A stretch of DNA of 62,000 nt from Branchiostoma floridae (GCF_000003815.2 NC_049995.1:923375-985374); one strand, 5' to 3'. Counted from the first letter of the stretch, positions 22,747 to 32,180 are shown. Notes: generated from the sequence alone by a model not told the origin. Numbers and translations are program-made.

Positions 22747-23275
22747 AATCTACCTGTAAGATCTAGTCCACATCAGACCTACCTAGAAAAAATCAGAATC
22801 TACCTGTAAGATCTAGTCCACATCAGACCTACCTAGAAAAAATCAGAATCTACCTGTAAGATCTAGTCCAGATCAGACCTACCTAGAAAAATCAGAATCT
22901 ACCTGTAAGATTTAGTCCACATCAGACCTACCTAGAAAAAATCAGAATCTACCTGTAAGATCTAGTCCACATCAGACCTACCTAGAAAAAAAATCAGAAT
23001 CAGAATCTACCTGTAAGATCTAGTCCACATCAGACCTACCTAGAAAAAAAATCAGAATCAGAATCTACCTGTAAGATCTAGTCCACATCAGACCTACCTA
23101 GAAAAAGTTAGAATCTACTTGTAAGATCTAGTCCACATCAGACCTACCTAGAAAAAGTTAGAATCTACTTGTAAGATCTAGTCCACATCAGACCTACCTA
23201 GAAAAAGTTAGAATCTACTTGTAAGATCTAGTCCACATCAGACCTACCTAGAAAAATCAGAATCTACCTGCAAAA
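22747..23275. repeat. Minisatellite, unit about 50 bp
   Basis: About ten and a half units, each AATCTACCTGTAAGATCTAG then TCCACATCAGACCTACCTAG and an A-run with TCAG or GTTAG. Unit length varies (48-57 bp) through A-run length and a duplicated AATCAG. Several neighbouring units share the same variant, showing local homogenisation. Confidence 0.95.
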
Positions 23276-23684
23276 TCTGTCCCTACGGATTAGGTCACAG
23301 CAACGCCTGACACGTTTGGCTCGGCCGGGACCCGGATTGTTTTTAACTCGGACTTAAAATCAACTCAGGACCTGGCGACATATAGACGTGTGATCTACCC
23401 ATGAAGAGACTGAAAGGTAACCCCGCAGTACCCAGAAGTCCAACGGAACAAATCAAATTACTGACGGACCTACCGATTGAATATGTATCAATGGTGCCAG
23501 TACCAGACTTATCATGCAAAAATTCGTTTTATCCAGAACTATCGTAGAGTAGACCTCGTTGCCACCAAGTACTATAAAAGACAAAGCATATGATAACTTT
23601 AAGCAGCGCCTACAGAGATATAACGTTTAACCGTGACAATCCGTGTAACATAACAAGCTGCTACATGTGAAAGGGCATGGTGTA
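23276..23684. other. Non-coding stretch
   Basis: No gene or repeat identified. Confidence 0.5.
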
Positions 23685-23930
23685 AAAAGGGTGGTTATAC
23701 ATGTACCGCTACAGAAGCTGGTGTGTTACGCAGAAGGGTGGTTATATTGGCGATACAGAAAAAGGTACAGAAGCTAATATTGTGTTACGCAGAAGGATGG
23801 TTATATTGTCGATACAGAATACAGCAGCTGGGGTGTTACGCAGAAAGGCGGTTATACCGGTTGTATATATACAGAAACATATACCGGAGATGGTTCGTTA
23901 CGCGCAATGTCAGTTATATCGGATATATAG
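23685..23930. repeat. Short tandem repeat, unit about 60-65 bp
   Basis: Three to four units containing GTGTTACGCAGAAGG(G/A)TGGTTATA and CGATACAGAA. Two plus-strand frames are open across it by virtue of the unit, but they have no start or splice support. Confidence 0.75.
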
Positions 23931-24015
23931 ATACCTGTAACAGCATATCCTTGTGCCTTGAACCCAGGCCCCGCGTAAGATATGGCTTTAATTAGAAGAT
24001 TCTCTGTATACTCAC

Positions 24016-24126
24016 ATGGTGTGGTAGTCATCAGGTTCAGATATAGACAGTTTGGGGGTCGGCAGACAGTCAATGCCAAGGTCAGAATAGGTCGATATGC
24101 CCGACATCTGTCGGCTCCGTGGTGGC
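24016..24126 (-). CDS. Exon 2 of a Ser/Pro-repeat protein gene
   Basis: Minus-strand exon of 111 nt bounded by an acceptor (CGCCAG, 24127-24128 being AG) and a strong donor (GTGAGT, 24010-24015). Joined to the exon at 25142-25350 it continues the frame: a split Leu codon, PPRSRQMSGISTYSDLGIDC, then LPTPKLSISEPDDYHT. This is a third copy of the repeat seen twice in exon 1 (MS...SD...PKLSISE). The exon is symmetric (phase 2 at both sides), so it could be duplicated or skipped without breaking the frame. The gene continues to lower coordinates, but no further exon was found. Family unknown; the SISE/SMSD pattern could be phosphorylated, but that is conjecture. Confidence 0.6.
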
Positions 24127-24197
24127 CTGGCGATGTGTAAAGAATTGGTAGTAAGAAATGTTAGCATGAAAGTTCATCTGTGTTGGTAAATGATCTT

Positions 24198-24537
24198 ATG
24201 GAACAACAAAACATTACATAACGAACACCAAAATTGATTGAGACTTACCCCAAATTTTCAGCCGACTCCGTCAGCCTTGTTCACGGAATGGACCTGTCTA
24301 CTGTAGCTTCCGGACGTGACGTCAACGACACAGAGGGTCGTAAATACCAGAACAGGGACGGGGGGGCGACACAGGTTATCTGGCATTTGCGACCCTCTGC
24401 TGCAGTCGCGCGTCTCTGATGTCACGTCCGGAAGCTACAGTAGACGGTCCATTCCGTGAACAAGGCTCACGGAGATGGCCAAAAATTTGGGGTAATCAAT
24501 TTTGGTGTTGGTTGGGTAAAGTTTAGTTGTTCCATGA
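24198..24537. mobile_element. Foldback MITE with about 110-bp arms
   Basis: Arms 24198-24315 and 24415-24537 are near-perfect inverse copies: ATGGAACAAC at the tips, then CACCAAAATTGATT, CCTTGTTCACGGAATGGA and CTACTGTAGCTTCCGGACGT. The central spacer is about 100 bp. No coding capacity. The target duplication is not clear. Confidence 0.85.
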
Positions 24538-24781
24538 TAGTATGAAGAAATGGTTGAACATAAGGTATCCAATTCGCACTACTAGTAGTTTTCTTAGACC
24601 ATGGATTCTAAAAGTATACGGTGCCATATTGATAATAAATGTTGCTAAACATGTTCCAATCGAAATCAATCAATTAATCTATCAATCAACTAACTATGCA
24701 CTATTTCCTAATTGTTCCCATGTATCGTCTACCTTGATCAGAATTACAGATGGTAACAAAGTTCATGTTGAGCTTACAGGC

Positions 24782-25035
24782 TGTGGGCTCGTGTGCCGTA
24801 ACTGCAGGCTATAGGGTATAAGGATCAGAACCCTGAAGTCATAGGTTCGAATACTGCTATGCTACCAATTTTGGGCCCTTGGGAAACGTACTTAACATGA
24901 TTTTTCTTAACCAGGTGTAAAAATGGCATCTGACTTAGGTTGGGGAGGTAAAAGGCGGTGGAAGGAGGGGGTTGGGTACCGCCTTCCAAAACCGTGCAGT
25001 CGATAACAACTAACTGCGCCTATGGCTAAGGCTAT
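24782..25035 (+). mobile_element. tRNA-derived SINE, diverged copy
   Basis: A box-B-like ATAGGTTCGAATAC (24841-24854) is followed by GGGCCCTTGGGAAACG and CAGGTGTAAAAATGGCATCTG, the conserved central domain shared with the SINEs at 54084 and 55448. It ends in a GGGGAGGTAAAAGGCGG / TACCGCCTTCC hairpin. Confidence 0.7.
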
Positions 25036-25141
25036 ATGGGACTACATTTAACAAGTTGATCTTTGATAAGATAGCTTATCATTTTGATTACACTGCCACA
25101 TTTGTCCAAAAGGTAAATAAAAAAACAGAAATGAAACTTAC

Positions 25142-25350
25142 AGGCTGATGTCGTCCTCTGCCTCGGAGATGGACAGCTTCGGCGGAAAAAGGAACTCGGT
25201 TTCAGTATCGGACATGGACATCCGGGAGGTGGTCTCTGGCACAGTCAGCTGTGCAGGACGTGGCAACACCGAGAAGGGCGAGTCCGCGTCTGACAGAGCG
25301 GAGATGTTCGACATTTTCCTGGGGCGGTATGCAGCGTCCGTGCGAGCCAT
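25142..25350 (-). CDS. Exon 1 of a Ser/Pro-repeat protein gene
   Basis: Minus-strand start exon encoding 69 residues plus two bases of a split codon, ending exactly at a consensus donor GTAAGT (25136-25141). The start at 25350 (MARTDAAYRPRKMSNISALS) has a good context, CGCTATGG; an upstream in-frame ATG at 25377 gives nine more residues. Two repeats are visible: residues 12-39 (KMSNISALSDADSPFSVLPR, ending LTVPE) and 43-69 (RMSMSDTETEFLFPPKLSIS, ending EAEDD). The next exon (24016-24126) adds a third. Very few hydrophobic runs, no membrane segment, no signal peptide: probably a soluble, largely disordered protein segment. Family not recognised. A GTAAGT upstream of the ATG (near 25380) might be a donor of a 5' untranslated exon. 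Confidence 0.6.
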
Positions 25351-25749
25351 AGCGGTTAACAGAAGACTTGATACCACTTACAGAGTACAGCAAACCACGT
25401 TCTTTACTACTCGGCACGCACAACAGGAGGCGGTTTGTTGTCAAGATTGTGTCAGCTTCTCCCGCAGGAATCCTTTCAGCACTCAGCTTTTCAATCTACA
25501 TGCCACTTAAAGTGTGTCTGCTTTCAAGCCAGTCTGTGACTGTTAGAGTGTACAGGAATAGCTCTTAGGTCCACCTGCTGTATAAGAAAATGCATATTCC
25601 GTGAGTATTTGATGTACTGATGGTTACATTGATGACGATGAGCCATTCAGATCTCACTCACCATGCCGACTCGCTACAATTTGGACCTCAAAGAATACCC
25701 ATATCAGTGGACTGCAGAATCTATTCATCATTTGCTTTTCCACAATCTC
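25351..25749. other. Likely 5' region of the Ser/Pro-repeat gene
   Basis: Probably holds the 5' untranslated region and promoter of the minus-strand gene. No TATA box or other diagnostic motif was recognised. Confidence 0.35.
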
Positions 25750-25959
25750 TTAGGATGGAACCTCGAGCCTTAGGTAATCATAGTGCGCAAAGGATGGATT
25801 CATCAAACCTCTCGTTACTTTGACGTTCTTAGTGTAGAGCGGGCACTCCAGGATCATTGGATTCTTCATGTGGTCCCCAGATAGGCTGACAGTAAGTGAA
25901 CAAGGCGCTTCACTCCCAAAGCGCCCATTGGACATATCGCCTCGGGTGAATCCAATTGT
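25750..25959 (-). CDS. Candidate terminal exon, unknown protein
   Basis: A pyrimidine-rich acceptor (CCCTTTCTTCTCAG, AG at 25960-25961) precedes a 69-codon frame starting TIGFTRGDMSNGRFGSEAPC, continuing LTVSLSGDHMKNPMILECPL and ending in DYLRLEVPS and TAA. Composition and regularity (alternating hydrophobic residues, as in beta strands) look like real protein. No family recognised. It lies upstream of, and on the same strand as, the Ser/Pro-repeat gene, so it is probably the end of a neighbouring gene. A GTAACG inside could also be a donor. Confidence 0.42.
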   Translation of the reverse strand, partial: TIGFTRGDMSNGRFGSEAPCSLTVSLSGDHMKNPMILECPLYTKNVKVTRGLMNPSFAHYDYLRLEVPS

Positions 25960-26025
25960 CTGAGAAGAAAGGGTCAGACAAGATAACGCCGTCTTTGTGG
26001 TTTGAAGACTATCAATGATTTTTTA

Positions 26026-26169
26026 TTATTTCTTTCTATCCAGGAAGGATTTGAAACAGACGCACAAGCTAGGATATATCATAGCATCACGTGACTTGTT
26101 ATGGCGCGATGTGACCTTGACTTTCGTAACCCAGTCTGCCTTGTGACCTTCACAGACCAGTTCCAGTAC
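26026..26169 (-). CDS. Candidate terminal exon with polyadenylation signal
   Basis: A good acceptor (CTTTCTTTGGTTCCCAG, AG at 26170-26171) leads into 47 codons, VLELVCEGHKADWVTKVKVT onwards, ending FLDRKK and TAA. An AATAAA overlaps the region just after the stop, fitting a 3' terminal exon. The VCEGHKADWVTKVKV segment looks like a beta-rich domain end. It may belong to the same gene as the exon at 25750-25959, as an alternative end, or to a decayed copy. Function unknown. Confidence 0.38.
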   Translation of the reverse strand, partial: VLELVCEGHKADWVTKVKVTSRHNKSRDAMIYPSLCVCFKSFLDRKK

Positions 26170-26240
26170 CTGGGAACCAAAGAAAGAAAGAAAAATGTAA
26201 AGCACATGAAACATTACGACTTTGATACCTTCATAAAGAT

Positions 26241-26395
26241 TAGACATCCAGGTAAACAATATCCAAATAAAATTCAATCGCTACAACTGGATTAAAAAAA
26301 CGGATATTTACTTCCGGACGTTTCGAGTGACATCCATCACTCTTCTTCAGCGGCACTAGAATGAACTGGCAGAACAATTCAGCTAATTAGAAAAA
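26241..26395 (-). ncRNA. Hammerhead-like module C
   Basis: On the minus strand: CTGAAGA (26344-26350), one extra A, stem II GAGTGA/TCACTC with loop TGGATG, then GAAAC (26320-26324) and GTCCGG. Downstream it shares ATCCAGTTG and the terminal TACCTGGATGTCTAA (26240-26253) with module B. Stem II is fully paired but of different sequence from A and B, i.e. covarying. The long inverted arms of A are not obvious here. Confidence 0.45.
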
Positions 26396-27192
26396 TTGGT
26401 TGAACCACTAACTTATAAGGATCATATGCAATAGTTATTCAGATGTAACGACTTTGAACCGTTGCTTCACATATAAGCCATACTTGTAAAATCATTGTGC
26501 TATCAAAATATTATTATAAGCGAGGCTTGGATGATTGCCGCAGAATCGTCGTCCGATCGAGTTTCGCCAAATGTGATTATTGTTATTACCCGTAACAGAC
26601 AACAAGTAGGCGGTGTTGTGAAACACAGTATAATATTAATTCTAAATGTTCTTATTACACACAAAAACACAAAGATAGATCTGTTATTCAATGTTACGCC
26701 ATATTGATTTGATCATATAGATGACATCCTCTGGGAATCACTAGGCTGATACGAGCGTGGGGAAAAATTGACCCAAAGAATTGAAATCTAAGTGGTCAGG
26801 AAGGATGAACAAATGACTACACATGTATGGCATACCGAACAATAGATACTTCATTTTTACTCTTTTACGCCTTCCTGTTTGACTTTGAAGTTGACTTTGG
26901 CTGCCTACAACATTATTGCCTTCTTTGCAATTTACGGCCGCATTTATTTGCTGACTTTGCAGCAGCTCTGTACGCCTTACTGCAGGGTCGATTTCTTGTA
27001 TTTGGACAAGAACGGAAATGGATGTCACCCATGTAATCTAATAAACGTGGCCTTATCAGTACAAATGTTTCCTGATCACAACATAGCTTCATGTGAAGGT
27101 CAGTGATTACACAGTGTATCCCCGGAGAGGTTTGACATTTTACCAAGAAAAGTCAGGGACGCGATGGATTCTCCACGGGTTTGCCGACTTAA
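26396..27192. other. Non-coding, repeat-derived
   Basis: Contains GATTTGATCATATAGATGACATCC (26694-26717 region) and a block at 26930-27050 (GCATTTATTTGCTGACTTTG) that recurs near 35530-35600. These are fragments of dispersed elements. No gene. Confidence 0.45.
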
Positions 27193-27602
27193 GCTAAGGG
27201 CACAAGCCGCCGTACGCGCAATTTGTCCGTGCGTTTTTTGGGGGCGACCATGTCCGCTACGTATTTCTAAAAACGTACTGGCACGTACTGGGGGGGGGGG
27301 GGGGTCACACAAGCCCGACGGTACACACAATTAGGATATTAAGTCTTATTCTCTACACCTATTTTGTACTTTGTGTAACAGTCGTTGCCATACTTTGTAC
27401 CATGTACAAATGTCGAGCAATAAAGTTCTATTATGCCTGCACGTTAAGTTGTACGGCGTGTCTGCGTGCTCCAAAATCCGACGGATTCCCTACGAGTTCG
27501 TACATACGGAAGCGGTACTTACCACTTACGGATCCCAAAAAGATTGCCCACGTTTTGGCACGTAGACAGCACGTATTTGCACGTACGGCGGGTTGTGTCC
27601 AT
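27193..27602. mobile_element. Inverted-repeat element, CACAASCCGCCGTACG ends
   Basis: GGCACAAGCCGCCGTACGCG at the left and its inverse (CGTACGGCGGGTTGTG) at the right define an element of about 410 bp. The interior has a poly-G tract and several ACGTAC motifs; the repeated palindromic ACGT cores are characteristic of it. A 102-codon frame inside has no recognised motif. Confidence 0.6.
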
Positions 27603-27971
27603 ATTCGCGAAAATGCAGCATGTTTCCCTCCCAGTAATTTCCCCTCTTTCAAGCTACTCGCACACAGTACTATCGTTAGGCTCACCCCTGAGTCGTCGCA
27701 AAAAACATGATTTATGCACGTGAATTCATTCATTGAGTTAGTGCGACTATCAACAAGTTAATTGTGAAGCTTTTGCACATACAATGTAATATGTGCAATT
27801 GTTCTTGACAAAATAAGTTTCTTCTTGCGTATTTTTTGTCATGTTGATGTAGTATAGCCATTTTAGGAAATCCAAAAGCACATTAACAAGATTAGGAACA
27901 AAGAAAATTCTATAGAACCGCCAGGAAAGAAGAACACACCAGCAAACGCTACGAAGACTGGTTGGTGTAGT
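27603..27971. other. Non-coding stretch
   Basis: Starts with a block (TTCGCGAAAATGCAGCATGT) similar to 29225-29270. No gene. Confidence 0.45.
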
Positions 27972-28125
27972 AGCGGGGTTGTGGCCAAGTGTTAACTGTT
28001 CATGGTGGCCTTATTGTTTGGGCTGTGGAATCAGAATCCAGAGGTACTGAGTTCGAATCCCTGACAGGCCCCGGCATTGTGCCCGTGAGAAGTGCACTTA
28101 ACATCAATATCCTTACTTTACTCCA
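27972..28125 (+). mobile_element. tRNA-derived SINE, 5' part
   Basis: Box-B-like TGAGTTCGAATCCC (28048-28061) and the diverged central domain TTGTGCCCGTGAGAAGTGCA. The 3' portion is lost or unrecognisable. Confidence 0.65.
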
Positions 28126-28265
28126 ACCGAGATCCTAGCTTCGTCCAGGGAAACCCTCGGATAGATGGAAGTTCCGATCGCCACAGAGCCACACCTCCAG
28201 AACGTACATTTGTGAAAGAAACCACCAAACCTATCGAAATGAGTTGAGGTCCATCCCGATGTAAA

Positions 28266-28479
28266 GTTAGTTCACCTTTATCCGTAGGGTAACCTATATC
28301 CGTTGTACATGAAATAGGGTATTTGGCGATCGTTAAGGCGAAATAAGGTAGTTTCACATTGCAATATTTTGAAAATGTTGACATTTGAAATCCACATTGT
28401 TGACCTGAAATCTATTAATGCCCGTATTTATTTTACAACGAATATAGGTTACCCCACGGAGTAAGGTTTACTAGCGTTA
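28266..28479. mobile_element. MITE family M205, copy 1
   Basis: Inverted ends GTTCACCTTTATCCGTAGGG with TAACCTATATCCGTTGTA, matched by TACAACGAATATAGGTTACC and CTAGCGTTA. Copies 2 and 3 are at 55832-56050 and 61135-61342. No coding capacity. Confidence 0.8.
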
Positions 28480-28699
28480 AGTGGATCAATCAAATCTATC
28501 CGTATAATATAGACCTTGCACTCTTCAGTACAAACTTGGTTTGCTACGCCATGAGGCGGTTTGAACAGTACCATACCATGTAGTCTGCAATGCCATGAGG
28601 GTTACAGTCTTACTCCTTGTCTACGGCAGTCGAACGTCATGAGGTCAAATATGCAAAGTTCTAAACCTTTGATTTGACGGCCAAACATTGGCTTTTATG
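28480..28699. other. Short non-coding spacer
   Basis: Contains a paired GCCATGAGGCGGTTTG / GCCATGAGGGTT repeat; related CATGAGACGGTTT is seen near 55766. No gene. Confidence 0.4.
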
Positions 28700-28707
28700 C
28701 TGGGGAA

Positions 28708-29137
28708 TAGGGGTGGTTACCGCTACAAAACCGGTTTTTCTTATTGGACCGGACCGGACCTGAAAAAGATCGGTGGACCGGATGTTCGACCTAACAGAAG
28801 ATAAACAAATTACTGTATATGATCAGGATTTTACAAGTTTGGGGGCTTACCTGTTGACGAAAATAACAAGAGCGAAGCATTGTAGAGCTTATATACAAAG
28901 TTTTGCAGTCAATCAAACAGAGACAGGTAGTCTTGTAGGATTTTAGAACGCTATTGGGAGTCAAATACGCCACAAAACATACTTCTTTGTAGCGAAATGG
29001 ACCATTGTTTTGAGTATCGTTCATTCACAAGTTCTCACATACTGAATCAGGTCCAGGTTCAGGTCCGGACTTGGACCTGATCCTCTGGACCTGAACCAGA
29101 CCTGGACCTGAATTTTCTGTACCGGTACCCACCCCTA
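28708..29137. mobile_element. hAT-like MITE with 8-bp duplication, copy 1
   Basis: TIRs TAGGGGTGGTTACCG / GGTACCCACCCCTA, flanked by a perfect 8-bp direct repeat CTGGGGAA (28700-28707 and 29138-29145). 8-bp duplications with T/CAGGGG-type ends are diagnostic of hAT. Length is 430 bp. Both subterminal zones are packed with GGTCC/GGACC and GACCTG motifs. No transposase. Confidence 0.88.
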
Positions 29138-29145
29138 CTGGGGAA

Positions 29146-29354
29146 AGGTCATCTGCTCCTTATTGCAGCCCCTAACCCAATTTGTTGCCGACATCAATGC
29201 ACGATGAACTAGAAAGGAAACATTTTCGCGGAAATGCAAAATGTTTTCCCCGTAGCATCTATCACGCTACTCACACTATACCATTCGTCTCGCCCCATAG
29301 TGCATGTAACAAAAACAACTACTTGGTATTCAGACCAGGTCATCATCATAATTA
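29146..29354. other. Short non-coding spacer
   Basis: Holds a TTTTCGCGGAAATGCAAAAT block related to 27607. No gene. Confidence 0.4.
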
Positions 29355-29562
29355 CTGTAAATGCAGAAATGTTCGCGGTGGATTAATGTTCGCGGTTTTC
29401 GCGGCGGTCGCTTCACCGCGAATTTAAAACCACCACGAACATTTTTCCATAACAGTAAGAGACTGCAGTGCATGGTGCTACCTCGAAATTAAAACCACCG
29501 CGAAAAGTCCATTTTCCCGCTACCGCGAAATTGAATACCCGCGAACTTAAATGCATTTACAG
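29355..29562. mobile_element. MITE, CTGTAAATGCA ends, TA duplication
   Basis: Left CTGTAAATGCAGAAATGTTC, right inverse TGCATTTACAG, flanked by TA (29353-29354, 29563-29564). The interior is rich in TTCGCGGT/ACCGCGAA. It is 208 bp; a second copy is at 60655-60810. TA duplication suggests Tc1/mariner affinity. Confidence 0.8.
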
Positions 29563-29564
29563 TA

Positions 29565-30121
29565 TACTACACCATTAGGATCGCCATGTGTTGTGTGCGA
29601 CAATGTTCATATTTACAATGACAGCTAATATCCAATCTAAGCTCTGATTTGCTACTAGAAGAAAGAAAAAGGACACACACACAAAAAAAAAATGTTTTCC
29701 TTGATTTAACCACTAAGGAGCGAACAACGGAGCTGAAGGTGTGATATATATATGTATTTACCTTGTAGACAGAAGAAGTACTGTCCCTTTCTATATCTGT
29801 TTTATGGCTTGTAATTACAGCGCTATGCCGGTCTATGGGACTGACCTGAATACACCAACCAACACTAAAGCAAGAGGAGCCATTAACCAAAATGACCGTA
29901 CTGCCATTAACACTGAATGTAATTCCAGCAAACGAGCAGCAGGCGGGTTCTAGTGTACGAGTTCATGATTGAGTGCGAGCAGCAAGATCACTTGGGCAAT
30001 GTCACCACCGAGAGAACGTCCCCGGAAAGCTAGAAACGGAAGTTTGTGTGTTTGTCATTATCCTACAGCAGAGATGAATCTGTGTTGCAGAAGCCTTAGA
30101 CTCACCAGAAGGAGTGTGTAA
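29565..30121. other. AT-rich intergenic DNA
   Basis: No gene. Opposite-strand frames at 29567-29890 lack support. Confidence 0.45.
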
Positions 30122-30715
30122 TACGGCCTTCACACTGAAAACGATTTAGCAGGAATCAAGCAAAACCGGCCGGAATGAAGTATTTGCAAAATTCGTGACA
30201 CATTCGGGGCCATTTGGGTCCAAATGGACCTTATATTCCCTTCACGTGAGAAGGAATGAGCCAGAAAGCCGTCAGAATTCTTTTCCATTCCTGTGAATTC
30301 GTAGTGTATTCTAGAAATTCTCACTGCATTCCAGATGTGTTTTTTTTGTCACATCCTGGCAGGATTCGAAGTGGCTTGCCGTTACGGTTCCCCATTGAAT
30401 GAGATATGAATGTTTCGAGTAATGTCCTAGAATACGGTCATACTGCAGTTGGAATCGTTAAAATAGACTTAAAATCCGCTTTGAATGCCATTCGATATCT
30501 CTCCCCTTTGAATGCACCTCGACAGTTTTTAACATGTCAAGGACTTTCGGGCCACCCAAAAGAACGGGTACAAATTGCTGGAATGCAGTTAGACTTTCTG
30601 GAATACACTTCACATTGTCAGGAATTGCCAGGAATAGAAAATAATATCCATTCTGAGGACATTCCGGCTCATTCTTGCTCTCATGTGAAGGTTGCTTAAA
30701 GACGCTGGTCCCTCT
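30122..30715. mobile_element. Large MITE family L1, copy 1
   Basis: The left end has GCCTTCACACTGAAAACG then GGAATCAAGCAAAACCGGCC, the inverse of the right end of the copy at 38945-39813. The interior carries GTAGTGTATTCTAGAAATTC and CATTCCAG motifs in both orientations. No transposase. The right boundary is approximate. Confidence 0.65.
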
Positions 30716-31310
30716 GTGTAGACGAATGGTGTTTGTTTGTACCTTTGTACCATCATGTACAGACAGCTTCTGTAAACGATTATCCTGACACATAGACTGC
30801 CATTTATCAGTACACATGCAGATGGAATTATCATGCGTATTATATGCCAGCAAGGTATTGTGCCGTTTTCTCATTAATAATTTTTCTCATTAATAATGTA
30901 AATCAGGTCATGACTTCATGTTTATTAATGATCCCCTCAATCCTAGTTACATAATTTTTTTTATGTACTGATTATAAAGTTACTGTTATTTGACACAAAT
31001 GAAAATTTACTCCTTAGTTATCCATAGCAAGTCCTAATTTACATACAATGGTCTTCATCACAATTACTTACAGTTAAAATCGAATTCTTCTAGACTTATT
31101 CTGTTTCAAAGACTGAAACTGAAATGGCCCCTGCATTTTCAAACACAGCTGCTAGGGGGCCCAAACTTATGTCACTTCTTTCCCTCCTTAAGATACAATG
31201 TTGTGATTTCCTGAACGCCTAGAGATAAACAATACTTGAAGTTTAGCTTACTGTTCTACAATAAGCCACGGGGAGAGGGGGGGAGCAGACTCTCTAATCA
31301 TTTTGAGGTC
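30716..31310. other. Non-coding, partly R1 family
   Basis: 31125-31170 (CAGCTGCTAGGGGGCCCAAA) matches R1-type sequence at 32700. No gene. Confidence 0.45.
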
Positions 31311-31450
31311 ACATCAATCAACATCTACTAATATACCAGTCAACATCCACTAATATACCAATCAACATCTACTAATATACCAGTCCACGTCTACTAATAT
31401 ACCAATCAACATCCACTCATATACCAATCAACATCTACTCATGTACCAGG
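31311..31450. repeat. Tandem repeat, 22-bp unit
   Basis: Six units of ATACCAATCAACATCTACTA plus AT, with alternating CAAT/CAGT and TCTACT/TCCACT variants. Confidence 0.9.
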
Positions 31451-31675
31451 TATTTAATCTCCAAGCAGATTCCATAATGGCATAAGATATTACCAAACTG
31501 GCCAAGAAGTGTAGTCAGCGAAAAGGTGTTCATTTTCCCCGTAGCGAGACACACTCCTAAGCCGGCTTTACACCCCTGCCAGCTTTTGATACTATCTTGT
31601 GCTACCGTAGGATCTGCTTGGAGATTACCAGGTAACGTTATTGTCTATCCAGGCATTCTCCATTTACCATCGTCA

Positions 31676-31678
31676 TAG

Positions 31679-31730
<52 letters not shown>

Positions 31731-31832
31731 ACAAACACACACTCACACACACACACACACATACAAACGCACACACACACACATATACAGAAACGCACAC
31801 ACAAATAAGCACATACACACAAACGCGCGCAA
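31676..31832. repeat. CA microsatellite
   Basis: About 150 bases of CA with CAAA, TACA and CGCG interruptions. The opposite-strand Cys/Val frame is repeat-derived. Confidence 0.95.
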
Positions 31833-31979
31833 GATGCCTACAACAAAACCTTTTTGGTGAAAGTAAAAACAACAGGTCATGATAAGTCTGTATAAGCTGT
31901 TAACAGGTGCAAAATCTGCGTTAAGATAATACAGTGCTATAAACCCTTTCTAACGCTGCAACGTCAAGAGTAGATCAGA

Positions 31980-32180
31980 TAGAGGCGGTTTTCCTTTGAA
32001 GTCTGACGGCCGTTAACGGGCTGTGCGCCGCCCACGCGTCACGATGACGCACGAACGGACGTACAACAGGAGAAGGCAGCGAGGCCATCCTTACAAAGTG
32101 TGGCTAATCCCCGGGGGAAAATTGCCCGTTGACGACGTTTGATCGCCAGGATACGCCCTGCCCGGGCGTGAAATATGTAT
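31980..32180. other. GC- and CpG-richer block
   Basis: Unlike its AT-rich surroundings, this stretch (GGCTGTGCGCCGCCCACGCG and following) is CpG-rich and unrelated to other repeats in the window. It could be a regulatory element or promoter. No exon was identified. Confidence 0.35.

Larger units (their letters stand above)
24127..25141 (-). other. Intron of the Ser/Pro-repeat gene, filled with mobile elements
   Basis: 1015 bases between the donor at 25136-25141 (GTAAGT) and the acceptor at 24127-24128. It contains a foldback MITE (24198-24537) and a SINE (24782-25035), together more than half its length. Confidence 0.55.

Noticed and set aside
22747-23275. CRISPR-like array of 50-bp repeats
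   Set aside because: Units are directly adjacent with no unique spacers, and the context is a eukaryotic genome.
24198-24537. Possible microRNA-type hairpin
   Set aside because: Arms of over 100 bp and a 100-bp spacer fit a foldback transposon, not a microRNA precursor.
30458-30874. 138-codon minus-strand frame
   Set aside because: Lies within and across the boundary of a MITE of family L1, with no protein motif.
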